Below are positions 41,012 through 51,902 of a stretch of DNA of 64,000 bases, piece by piece. The first letter of the stretch is position 1. Every line of letters begins with the position of its first letter. This DNA comes from Amorphophallus konjac (taxonomy: Eukaryota > Streptophyta > Magnoliopsida > Alismatales > Araceae): assembly GCA_022559845.1 (NCBI GenBank), contig CM040120.1:170916334-170980333 (forward strand), read 5' to 3'. Position numbers and translations under genes: made by a program. The notes below the pieces were generated by a model, which saw only the letters and a program-made list of their open reading frames with translations, made no database searches and was not told the DNA's origin.

Positions 41012-43983
41012 TGTTGCATCCCTACGGTTTTGATGATGTCTCACACTATAAATCAATCTTCTATCTCTAGAATAATTCATGCTTCATCATGTAGGACTGT
41101 GCAGTTCATATGGTTGTCAGATAAATATGCACTACTTGATCATGTCTACACACTGTCTGCATAGTCTGGACACTGATGGGTCGACGCTCCACCTCTGATG
41201 GGTCGACGCTCCACCTCTGGTGGGTCGACGCCTCCTTTACTCTCTAAGTCCATACATTGAATTTCATATTCAAAGTATGTACATTGGTCTTCACCTGAAG
41301 TCCATACATTGAACTTCATATTCAAAGTCTGTACACCCTCCGCTAAGCCTTCAGAGTGTGTACAGCCATTCCTTGAGTTCATGTCCATACAACGGCACTG
41401 TAGCTTGCATCTAAAGTGTATACATCCCTTCAAGGGGTCAAGCCTATACATTCTCCCGTTCATTCCAAAGTCTACACATCGCCCTTCATCTTCCAAGTCT
41501 ATACACACTCTGTTGAACCCCAAGTCTATACATCGTCTACCATTTCAAAGTCAATACATTGTCCCTCGTCTCACACATCATGACCCAAAGTCTGTACAGC
41601 CTCTAGTCACTGTACAAGTCCATACATTGGCTACACTGCATAAGTCTATACATTGGCTTGGGCATCCAAGTCTAGACATTGATTCACTATTCATGCCTTG
41701 ATTCGAAGTCTGTACAGCGAGCAGCGTTCATCAAAGTCTGTATAGCCAACGCCTTCATTGATTCCATGTCTGTACATCACTGTGTCAAGCCTCCCAAGTC
41801 TGTACAACCACTGTCTCACTTGGACTTGAAGTCTATACACTGGTCGGTGGAAGCAAGTCTATACATTCGACTGTTCAGCCTGTGATCAAGTCTGTACAGC
41901 CAGAGAGACCATTAAGTCTATACACTCATTCACTGTAGCTTGCACGAGGTGAAGTCTGTACATTGGCTTTAGTTTTTCAAGTCTGTACATCCTTTTATTG
42001 AAATTCCAAGTCTGTACATCGAACTTGTCGAGCAAGTCTGTACAGCGGTTGCATTCTCTTAAAGTCTATACATTGGGACTTTTACCTACGTTCTGAACTG
42101 AACTGAGTAAGTCTATACATTCCTCATATCTTTTACCTACACTCAGTTCAGTAAGTCTGTACACTGGGAACTTTACTGACGTTGCCTTGCCAAAGTCTAC
42201 ACACTGTGAACCTTCAAGTCTGTACAGACTTTACTTGTTCAAGCCTGTACATCGTCCAGCTCTTTGGCAAGTCTACACATCTCTAAGTCTATACACTCAG
42301 TTATCCTTCAACCCTATACACTCGATATCATCTTCAAGTGTATACCTCTCAAGTTGTTCATACTTGCCTATATGCTGTTTTCAAGTGTATACACTCTCTC
42401 ATTTGACACACTTGCTTAATTGCTGTCTCTAAGTCTACACATTCGATGCCTTCATGCATTGTTCTCATCGAAGTCTATACGTCAACGTCCATACATTGCA
42501 TACAGTTATGCTTCACAAGTCTACACATTGCTGCTCTTCATTACAAGTCTTTACACTCGTCCTCCTTCACACGATCAACTCTATACATCCATTGTCTTGC
42601 CTGCTGAATGAAGTCTACACACTGAGATCACATGAACACTTCACTGCAAGTCCATACACTGAGCTCGCATAAAGAACTTCAACTCTATACACTCTCACAC
42701 TTGACACACTTGCCTAACTGACATCCCTAAGTCTATACACTCGAGGGCTTCATACACTTCACAGAAGTCCACACATTTCCTCTGTTATGATAACGCATTA
42801 TTCAGCTAGTCTATACACTGAGGTCGCATGAAGACTCACAAGTCTATACACTCCCTCAGTGTACACACTTACTCATCTGCTATTCTAAAGTATATACATT
42901 CGTTGATATCTGACTGAACTAACTAATCACATTTCCTTGTTTCTGCCTGCAGATGATTCAGGTTAATGATTGGGCACGTGAACCGAGGATGATGCCTGGC
43001 ACGTGATCCGAGAATGCTCTGGAAAAGGAGGGAACGAGACTCACTCGTGTGAAGGCCTGAAACTCAGGTCGAATGCCATATAAAAGGTGCCTTCTGCGAT
43101 TAGATGGACGGAACTGGAGAAAAAGCTGAAGAGCAAAATCCCTGAGCAGAAGAAGAAAAGAGAGAGAGCCTCCACGTTCCAGAAAGAAGATAGAGAGAAA
43201 ATATTTGAGAGTATTGTTGTGAGAGAAAAGTCTGAGTGAGAGAGAAGAGTCCAATTTACTTCTTCGGAAGCTACATTTGTTTTTGGTTTTTCTGAAACGA
43301 TTTGTGTTCTTCGTTGGTCTTGTTTACATTTCTATTTTTCCTTTCATTTCTTCATATATCTGATTTCGATTTGTTACCCTCCAGTGTTTGGAGGAAGGGA
43401 GAGTTACTCCGGTTCCCCTCTGGGCTGCAGAGGAAGAGAGATCTGTGATCTCTAGTTTTGCCAGTGACGGGCTGTCATTAGCAGGTTCCCTCCGGGTCGG
43501 AGGAAGGGAGAGCCATCTTCGGTTCTGGTCTTGCTGGTAGCAGGTCCAGGTGTCAAACTCTGTGGGTAGCAGAGTTTGGTTAAGGGATTTGTTTCCCTTG
43601 GTTGTTCACGCTGTGTGGCAGCATATTGTTCGCAGACTGAGTCTGCAGTTTTCTAGCAGTGGCTAGTGGAATCCTCACTCTAGTTGGAGTGAGGGGTGGA
43701 TGTAGATTGTGGAATACAATCGAACCACCTTAAAATCTCTTGTCTCCTCTGTGGCTTGGTATTATCGTTTGTGTTTTCCTTCTGTTTGGCATTGTGTTTA
43801 TGTGTGGACGGCCTCTTCCAATCGCACCTCATTATCCTGTCTTAGTTTCTCACTGAGTTAGCTGCATTATTTAGCCATATCTGAAGGGTTGTATTTCGAA
43901 GTAGTGAGTTTCCGCTGAGTTTTTACAAATTTAGAGTGATCTAATCATCCCCCCCTTCTATATCACTCTTCGCTGCGCTAACA
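41012..43983 (+). mobile_element. 3' LTR of element D
   Basis: 2,972 bp, TGTTGCATCC...GCGCTAACA, collinear with the 5' LTR. The AAGTCTRTACA array occupies about 41140-42905, with motif copies at matching places. Differences are scattered substitutions and small indels. Confidence 0.95.
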
Positions 43984-43988
43984 GCTTT
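43984..43988 (+). repeat. Target-site duplication GCTTT, right copy
   Basis: Matches 31260-31264 exactly. Confidence 0.95.
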
Positions 43989-45351
43989 CTCGAGCACTAC
44001 TATTGACAGGTAAGGGTATCAGGGGCTTGTTCTCTTCTTATCAGGTGAGTGCCTTCCTTCTTACAATTTGCTCTCCTTCGTCCAGACTAGAGGCGAGCTG
44101 CTAAGGAGGAGGCTCCGCCTGTCGAGCTGGAGGTCATTGTCGTGGATGATACGCCGGCCCCGAGTGATCTTCAAGCTTTGGAGGGCTCCTCCCGTGCCGG
44201 AGACAGGGGCAAGCGGGTCACCCGGGATGACGGTCACGAACGCCGGGCGGTCAAGCGTAAAGATCCCGTGGCGAAGTTGCTGATGTCTTCAATGCAGGCT
44301 CAGTCTGCCGAGAATAAACGGGCGAGGAAGGTGGAGGTCGCCTGCCCGACCGATGAGGCTCTTCTGTTGCCTTCTCTCTCTGGAGCAAGAGGGGGCAGAT
44401 GGTGAAGGGGCCATAGCTGATGGCGGGGCGCCGAGCAGAACAGAGGGGGCACCAGACGGAGGAGTTTGGTCCGAGCTGGTCGAGGCTGGAAGGTCACAGG
44501 ATGAAGCGACTCAGTCGCAACCGACCGAGGCCGGGGAGGTACACGTCGAGGCATCCTAACCCGAGCTAATCGGTGGGGCCCCCGAGGTGGGATTACTCAG
44601 AGGAGGTGCCCCAATCCCGGCCGCTCCGGAGAGGGCTTCCCCTCTCTCGACCAGTGCCTTCAGCGTCCGAGCCCCTCTCTATCGGAGGTGCCATTCCATA
44701 GCTTCAGGAGCCGCGCGAAAGAAACTCCGGAAGGGTCCCCCCACCACGCTTTTCGTGCAACTCATGGAAGGTGGCCTGGTCTTGGCCCAGCTTCGAGCGG
44801 AGGCAGTGGATGTGTACGCTTGGGTGGAGTCGGAGCAGGAGACTCTTTCATGGGCCCGTGGTTCGCTTGATCGGAAGGTCGAGTGTTTGACCCTCGATCT
44901 TGGGGACCTTCGACGGGAGATGGCCCCTCTTCGGGCACAGGTACAATCGAGCCAGGCGGAGGCTCGGTCGTTGGCAGAGCAGTTGGCCCAGGCCCGTCGT
45001 ATGGTCGATCAGAAGAATGAGCTCCTGGAGGCGGAGCGCAGGATTCAGATCGAGCGCGGTGAGCAATGGAAGGCCAAGCGGGAGGTGCTCGAGGGCCGAG
45101 TCCGAGGGGCCGATGATGCACGGACTGAGGCCGAGAGCAAGCTGTCCGAGTCAGAACGGAGGATAGCCGAGCTAGAGTGGAAGGCGGAGCTGGCCGGGGT
45201 GGAAGCACTCGAGCAACATAAATGCTCAGAGGCTTACCACGTGGCTCTTCAGTGGACTGCCTTCCCCTATCATGAGTCGGGCTACCGTCAGGGCCTTCAG
45301 AAGGGCTTCTCCCAGGGCTTCAATCGGGCCATCATAGAGGCTGAGGCCTAA
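43989..45351 (+). pseudogene. PF04195-like antisense gene of element C, second part (coiled coil)
   Basis: Continues the gene split by element D. The first bases complete the interrupted exon; likely splice donors GGTAAGGG and GGTGAGTG lie near 44010 and 44043, with an acceptor (CGTCCAG) near 44085. Then comes a charged linker (AAKEEAPPVELEVIVVDDTPAPSD) and, from 44587, a 254-codon open stretch whose residues about 60-215 form a long coiled coil (Arg/Glu/Ala-rich: LRREMAPLRAQVQSSQAEARSL; ERRIAELEWKAELAGVEAL). The end (YRQGLQKGFSQGFNRAIIEAEA) resembles the C-terminus typical of this family. A stop at 44403 and a frame change before 44587 show decay. Base composition is GC-rich, unlike the Copia DNA inserted in it. 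Confidence 0.55.
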
Positions 45352-45907
45352 ACGAATGGTCTCATTTTTCCTTCCGGGCAACGCTATGACTCGGGCTGTG
45401 GTTCCACCGACTCTTTCCATTATACGTCGAGCAAAGAGGGGGGTCGGGAGTCCTCGAGCTCATCTGAGCGATCGCCAACTCTAGCAGCCTCGGGAGGGCA
45501 CGCGATCGGGACAGTTCCCACGCAGGTGGGGTCAGTGCCTAGGTCGGCTGTTGCCGAGAATACTGGTGGCAGATCATCTGGTGCCGAGGGGGCCTTATCT
45601 ACCAAGCCTGGAGATGGGCTCGAGGCCTGATGTACAAGCTTTTCTTTTCTTTCCATTTTGTAGCCGTGTAAGACTTTTTTTTTTTTGGAAAGTATAGTAG
45701 CGGCAATATTAAGTGCTGAATTGATTATTTCTTACCACTTTTGGTGTGATTTGACTACCGTATCCGTAGTCGTTGGGGAAGACGCCGATTTTCTTTGTAG
45801 ATATTGTGCGTGCCGCTCTATCAGATAACTGACATGGCACTCGCACCTTTCCGCTTTCCCATGCCGCCGTAAATGACTTGCCGCTTCACGCGTCCCACTG
45901 GGGGGGA
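45352..45907. other. Element C sequence between the antisense gene and solo LTR E
   Basis: Probably the 3' flank of the antisense gene. The short frame at 45420-45656 on the minus strand has no recognisable content. Nothing else is seen. Confidence 0.4.
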
Positions 45908-46306
45908 TGTTGGGAACTGAGGTAACCGTCTTAAGGAAGGCTCCTATAACATATTTTTAAGGGGATAGTTATTTTTTGAGTAGTGGATAGTGGATCTAGA
46001 GGGGAGGGGTGAATAGATCTGCCCCTCTTTTCGCAATGCAACCCTCTTTAAAGCTAGATGATGATAATAGCAGCGGAATATAACTAGCTTAACGAAGGAC
46101 ACAATGATTTGCGTAGCAAGATGATTACGCAATATAGAGATTGAACCTAAGCATGCATCTAACACAAAGCAATCGCACAAGCAAACCACCACACACGAGA
46201 TTTTAAGGTGGTTCGGACTGAATCCCCAGTCCTACGTCCACCCCTCACCAAATCCGATGAGGCTCCACTAGTGCCATGCACTGAACCGTAAATCGGAAAG
46301 ACCTCC

Positions 46307-46455
46307 GATTGCCTTCCTACTAACCACAGGTAGGGACGTCAACACCACAGATTGGACAACTTTCGATTGCCTTCCTACTAACCACCGGTAGGGACGTCAA
46401 TCACCACAAATCGGACAACTTCCGATTGCCTTCCTACTAACCACCGGTAGGGACT
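46307..46455 (+). repeat. Tandem repeat of 58-59 bp in solo LTR E
   Basis: GATTGCCTTCCTACTAACCA recurs at 46307, 46365 and 46424; the third copy is partial. It lies in the U5-side part of the LTR, the zone where A and D also show decayed repeats. Confidence 0.85.
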
Positions 46456-47257
46456 ATCTTCAGTTTTAAATGTTTGAATGAAATGGAAAAAGAACAAGAT
46501 ATAAAAACATTCAAACAAGATATAGAATATGCTCAAAGAGAAAAGATCTTGTCTGAGATTGCTGGAGCTTGAATCTGATGCTTCAATGGTATCTTCTTCC
46601 TTGTGAAATGATCTTCCTTGGATCACCTTGAGTTGATGAAGAAGATAAAGGATGCAGATTTAATCTCTCTTGAAAATCTTGTAAAATCAGCTTCCTTGGA
46701 TCACCTTGATAGCCTTGCTTGCTTCTGCACTTCATTGGAGATTTCTTGCTTTGATATGAGCTTGAAACACCTTGGAATGGATGAAGAACTTCTTCACGAA
46801 GTACTGTTCACGGCTACAGTACCTCTTCTTCCAAGCCTCCTTTGATCTCCCTTGATCCCTCTTTCTTTGAATCCCCTTTGAGTTGATGGAGGAGATAATG
46901 GATGCAGCCTTGAACCTTGATTGCTTCTACACCTTTCTTGGAGGCTGATGGCTTCAAAAATAAGCTTGAATCACCTTGGATGGATGAAGAACTCCAGCCC
47001 GAAGCACTGTTCACGGAGGTGCTACAGTACCCGTGAATCACCTCCTCTAGCCTCCCTTGATCTCTCTTGTTCCAATTGAAGCATTAGGGTTTCTAACCCC
47101 TCATGTGTTGGTTTTATAGACTTTGAATGGTCCTTGGACATCTCCCAAACCAGATCCACAATCCATGGGGGATTTGGTGACTTTGGGGTTAAACAAATAC
47201 AAGAAAAGGGGATCTTCTCGAAGTGGAAAACAAAGTCAACATTGTTGGCTCGGGGCT

Positions 47258-47435
47258 GGCGATCGACCTGTGGAAGCTGGCGGTCGACCGTTACTGAGAA
47301 ACGCTGTAGAAATTTAATCTCTGGAATTTTTGGTCGACCGCTACTGGGCTGGCGGTCGACCGCCATTGAGAATCGTGTAAACAGGAAGCTGCTAGCAGGG
47401 GCGGTTGACCGCCACTATGTTGGCGATCGACCGCC
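47258..47435. repeat. Six GGCGGTCGACCGCC-type palindromes in U3 of E
   Basis: Copies at 47258, 47279, 47331, 47351, 47400 and 47422. The copy at 47351-47364 is a perfect 14-base palindrome, while the others differ at one to four positions. They lie upstream of the minus-strand TATA box. Confidence 0.85.
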
Positions 47436-47822
47436 AGTTGGGTAGACCCCGGGTTATTCCGGGTCAGTATGTTAACCCATTTAGCTCCGTTGCTTGAGTC
47501 CTGTAGCAGCCCGTTCTCATCTGTGGCATCAACCTTGACAGTCTTGAAGATTTCTATTGATCCCTGCGACCTGACCGCGCAGGTTGATCTGCGTGCGAGG
47601 GCGCAATCATTGAGCTTTCACTTTTACCATCTCCACTCCATTCCTTGGCATATCTGTCATGAAACAACATCAAGTAGTTTAGTCATATAAGAGTGGTAAA
47701 TCATCAATGACTTATAGTGTTTAGCCATTATCAAAACCAAGAATATCAAAGAACTCAAATGACCACAGGATGATGTCGAATGACCCAAGTGACCACAAGA
47801 TGACTCAAATGACTGCAGGGGC

Positions 47823-48672
47823 ACAACATCATTTAAGGTGATCAGCTCCCCCTTCGGCCTATAAAAGGTCTGAGGGGCGTCTCCTCTTCCTTTTATCAAT
47901 TAAGGCTATCCCTGACGGTTTGTCCTTCTTCCCTTTCCGCGAAACATTGTGCTGTCGAACTCGGCGGGACATGGAAAGCGCTTCAGAAGATGATGATGTA
48001 GACGGCAGTAGGAGGGAAACTCCTACTACTCTAGTTTGGAAGAGGGTTCGACAGTTGGAGGTCAGTTTGGGAGAAGGTTCGACATGCTGGAGCATGTCGC
48101 CTTCCTGTCCCTGACCCGCCGACGCCATCCTTGGGGGGAGGGGAAGCTCTTTAAGCTTCCTCCTTTCTGATCACCCAGCCCCTCCTTTCTTTCCGCTGTC
48201 GATCCCATTTCTAAGAAGGGGAGCTCTTCAAGCCTCCCCTTCATTTGTCTTGGGTCGACTTCTCTCTTTTCATCTTTGTTGTTTCCCCTCTTTTCCTCTT
48301 TCTTTGCTCGCACCACTTGAGGGTGCTTGCTTTCTGTTCGGCTTCCGTCCTCCTTCCAAAGAGTTGGCAGGGGAGGCCTTCTCTTGTTGTCCTTCCAATC
48401 CCTCTGGCACCTCTCCTCCGAGCTTCTCGAACCAACGAGGCTGGCAATCCCTTTCTCCGAGCCAGTTTCCGCACTAGGCAGAGTCAGTAGCTGGACGTAG
48501 GAGTGCTTACCGAGTTGGCCGAACGTTCTGCTCGCATCATAGTACTAGTGGATGTAATTTTTTTTGTTTGTTTGTTGAACTGTATATTGTATTGGCTACG
48601 GCCTTCTTGATGTACACAAGAGTTCAATGAAAAGAGAAGAATGGTGTTCATTCTACTTTGCTTACATGTGTA
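47823..48672 (-). other. Post-pol region of Tat element C
   Basis: Inverted homologue of 24470-25330 in element B, including the AATAAAC..CATT..TGTAYATC-like stretch that follows the pol stop in B and the CGGCCTATAAAAGGTCT segment (about 47855). It fixes C as minus strand with its pol to the right, but F replaces it from 48673. The plus-strand TATAAAAGG here could drive an antisense transcript. Short plus-strand frames (47920-48114, 48245-48490) have no recognisable product. Confidence 0.6.
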
Positions 48673-51600
48673 TGTCACTCCCCGATGCGGAATATCGGGA
48701 CTGGCAGTAGAGACAAGTAATAATAATAATATGTTGATTTCTAGACATGATATGATAAAGCTAAAAGATCGCACATCACCATAAATAGAAACTGCTACAT
48801 TCATTAAATAGCACATAACCAAACCATGTCCCAAACTACAATGATCTCACTTAACATAATCTTGACAACATCCACTTAACATTATTACATTGGCTAACTT
48901 CAAATTACAACTCTTCCAAAATACTCTTAAACACAAATAACTCCATAACTAGAACTAGTTTCACATGCTTCTATCGGGTTCACTCCACGGTCGTCACTCT
49001 TGCCCGTTCCCATCAGATTGTGAGTCCTCACCTGAGCTACCTGAAAAGGGGGAAAAACTAGGTGAGCGAACGCTCAGTAGGTAATAACAGGTAAGTTTAA
49101 GTAATTAACAAATTAAATTGTATGTTTGAGCGCATAAATAAAGAACGAAAAGAAATAACCATGCAACAAAATAATGAAAGGAAGGCAAGAACATGATATA
49201 ACCGGAAATTTGGCCAACAAGCAAGATTTAACCAAGTCAAGAGAAATTCAAGTAAGAGATTATTATCTTAGACATCACGCTAGTCATGCACTCGGTGCAA
49301 TGCCTCACCATGTCGTTCAAACTCCCCGGGGCACAAGTACTTTTCGGGCGCTCCTCCCAGGACTAGACCGGGCCCTTATGACGCGTTGGCATTGATTTGT
49401 TGGATTCAAGATCCCAAGTTATGTCTAGACATTAATCAAATTAGATGGCCAATACTTCAAGATATGGAACTTACCAAAGTTTCAAGGGTAAGTTGAAGTA
49501 GACATCATGTCCGGAAAGTTCAAGTTATCAAGAACCAATCAGGTCCTTGGATTCAACACGAAAAATCATAGAAATCACTTCTGGATGATAAGCGGTCAGA
49601 ACAGGGCCGCTCAAGAAATACACGGTCTAGAGTGGACCGTTCAGGATAGAGATGGGCTTAGCACTAGCCACACCGAAGTCAAGGATACATGGTCCATGTA
49701 GGGCCGCTCAAGTAATTGGACGGTTGAACATGGGCCGCTCAAGACTAGTAGAGCTGGAAGCCCAAGAACAAGATAAACGGTCCTTACAGGGCCGTCCAAC
49801 AGACAGACGGTCCAATAAGATCCGCGCTATAACATGGGCGGTTCCAATAGGTCCGTTCAACTTAACCAACTACAAATCTACCCAAACGGCCTCCGGGCTG
49901 CCATAAGTGGGGCAGAACTGAACCAGGGTCCAGCCCACTCTCTACTGGTCAACCTAGGGCTTACTGGGTCGATCCAAACACAATTTGGTCGAAGATAGAT
50001 CAAGGTTGAACGACCAATGTAAGTGGCACTTGGCCAGGGATGTACGGTTCGTTATGGGCCACCCAATAGGATGAACGGTCCCTTTCGGGCCACACAATTC
50101 TCAGGGGTCTAAGTCGAGCCGTGACTTACAATACGATAGTTTAATCGATTCGATCATGTACACAGGTTCAGGTCTTGATGGTACAACCTGCCCGGCATCC
50201 TAGTGGGAATCCCAGGCTCGCGGGGGCTTATGGAGGTCCCGTAATGAAGGTCCTAGTCCGACGGAAGGAATATCCAGCGGAGAGTCCCAAACATTACAAG
50301 GAAATAGGGCAAATAAAACATCGGAAACCAGGGAGACGGCCAGTCAATCCTACCGGAGTAGAACGACTATCATACAACTCTAATAACCTTTTCAATTTAA
50401 TAATGAGTCATGATTAATATTAACATTGAAAAAAAGATGATCCAAGGTCAAGATGAATAAATCAGCAAGATTTATAATCATTTAATGTTATAATTTTCCA
50501 GGGTTTTTATGCATGTTGCTAACTTACATTTAACCACTAATCTACTATCATAAATCATGCAAGAAGATAACTTAATCAATTCTGTAAAGATGGACGGTCC
50601 AGTAGGGACCTTTCATCCTCCTCGGCGGTTGCACGATAGGCCGTTTATCCCCCTCAAGTCCGAAAGCCTTCTGGGGATGAGCGGTCTGTAATGAGCCATT
50701 GGGGGAGACGAACGGTCAATCATTGGCCGCCTGACAGAAGGGCGGTCTAGGTCAAGCCGCTCTTCCCGAAAACATAATACGAATCACAACACATAAACGG
50801 TCCGTAATGTGCCGCCTAACACGTTGGGTGGTCTATCGTGAGGCCGCGCAAGTCAAAAATCAACCAAACCCCCCTTTCACCCTGCCCGCCTCCGGCGAGT
50901 TGGCTAGGGTTACAAAGAATTGCTAAATATGCATAGCACAGAGCATAATAATTAGGGCTTTTGGACTCAAAAGAAAGAGCACGAAAAGTTTTACAATATA
51001 GCATGCTCGATTTAATCTTTAGTGCCTGAAATCCCTACTTAAACGAGATGGAACAAGTATAACCCTAGATATCATATACTTCTACTAAACCCTAAAATTC
51101 TCGCATGTTACTAAGTAACTTTTAGGGCTTTTGCATTCAATAGAAAGAGCACTTGATGCTGGTTCTAACCATATATAATACTTAAGGTTTGGCTTGCTAT
51201 AACCTACCTTAAATGGAGGAAGAAGGAAGAAGAAGGGACGATGACATGCGAAGAACACCCCGTCGGTGATCGCCGGAATCCGCCCTCGTCCACGATCCTC
51301 GTCGACCGCCACAACACTCAAACGAAAATAGGGTTCCTAAGGGTCATTTTTATAGGTCACACAAGGTCTAGAGTCTTCTATTCAAGAAGATAGAGTCCAA
51401 TCAAGTTGGACGTGCGCGAACCGCCTGGATAGGGTTAGCCGCCGCCTTCTAAATCGAAATTCACTTTCTAGGGTTAGGGTTCTGGGGAGAACTAAGAGGA
51501 GAAATGATCTTCTCATCCTATCCTTCCATTTAGATTCGATTTCAGCCTAAATGATAGGGTATTGGGCTCAAATTTCGCATTTTAAGGTCCAATTAGATTA

Positions 51601-51829
51601 AGTGTGGATTTGGGTCTTAATCAGTTGATTTGGCCTAATTACGGATTTTATTTGGGTCAGTCACAGAGGACACTATTATCAAACATTTTATCCTCTACAA
51701 GATTCTAAATTTTACAGATTTTTATGAAATAGTCAAAATTTAACTTATTCTATTTATTAAGGATTTTTCTAATTAATTTCTTATAAATTTTCTAGAAATT
51801 TTTATTTGTTAATAAATCGGGGTATCACA
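48673..51829 (-). mobile_element. 3' LTR of element F
   Basis: About 3.16 kb. The right end (plus ...GGGGTATCACA, minus TGTGATACCCC) is firm because the polypurine tract abuts it. The left end is taken at TGTCACTCCCC (48673), the best mirror of the other terminus. U3 carries about 16 dyad units (49590-50850). Short frames inside are not credible genes. Confidence 0.75.
49590..50850. repeat. Array of about 16 CGGTC-spacer-GRCCG dyads in the F LTR
   Basis: Units of about 22 bases, consensus RCGGTCYN6-7GGGCCGYTC, at about 49590, 49621, 49689, 49720, 49777, 49805, 49838, 50042, 50074, 50591, 50624, 50680, 50712, 50740, 50796 and 50828. The copy at 49621 (CGGTCTAGAGTGGACCG) has nearly perfect inverted arms; most others read GGGCCG in the second arm. 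Confidence 0.85.
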
Positions 51830-51842
51830 CCCTCCCCCACTT
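51830..51842 (-). other. Polypurine tract of element F
   Basis: Minus-strand AAGTGGGGGAGGG immediately upstream of LTR start TGTGATACC. Confidence 0.85.
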
Positions 51843-51902
51843 CAAAGAATTTAGTCCACCAAATTCACTGCACTTAACACGATGGGGAGTGGAACAACTC
51901 AC

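Larger units (their letters stand above)
31265..43983 (+). mobile_element. Element D: complete Sirevirus-type Copia retrotransposon
   Basis: 12,719 bp with LTRs 31265-34288 and 41012-43983, perfect 5-bp target duplication, initiator-tRNA-Met primer site, gag-pol in Copia order (Gag, protease, integrase, RT, RNase H), a 1.4-kb post-pol spacer with six GGGGGAG tracts and a terminal polypurine tract. Large size, long LTRs, coiled-coil extension after the zinc knuckle and multiple polypurine tracts point to the Sirevirus (SIRE/Maximus) lineage. Several stops and two frameshifts make it defective. The LTRs look about 98% alike by eye apart from one duplication. Confidence 0.95.
45908..47817 (-). 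mobile_element. Element E: probable solo Copia LTR, minus strand
   Basis: Bounded by TGTTGGGAAC and GACTGCA on the plus strand, with imperfect flanking duplicates GGGGA (45903-45907) and GGGGC (47818-47822). Its U5 resembles other Copia LTRs here (GGTGAATAGATCT; GATTTTAAGGTGGTTCGGACTG, as in A and D). A minus-strand TATAAA is at 47112-47117. No internal sequence is attached, so it is read as a solo LTR from unequal recombination. Boundaries are inferred from the terminal dinucleotides and could be wrong by tens of bases. Confidence 0.6.
29379..48672 (-). mobile_element. Tat element C, minus strand, interrupted by D and E and cut by F
   Basis: Reconstructed from its 3' LTR (29379-30100), adjoining polypurine tract (30101-30120), antisense gene (30406-31259 and 43989-45351) and post-pol region (47823-48672). 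Copia element D (31265-43983) and probable solo LTR E (45908-47817) sit inside it. Pol and the 5' LTR are not in the window: at 48673 the Tekay element F begins. Genes on the opposite strand between pol and 3' LTR are known from Tat-lineage elements such as Grande, which supports this reading. Confidence 0.6.

Noticed and set aside
44762..45208. Long minus-strand frame opposite the coiled-coil gene part
   Set aside because: Shadow of a GC-rich coding strand; proline/arginine-rich with no recognisable domain.
45908..47817. Element E as a full element with hidden internal region
   Set aside because: Only one LTR-like unit is seen, no primer site or polypurine tract inside, and near-duplicate flanks enclose it, so a solo LTR is simpler.
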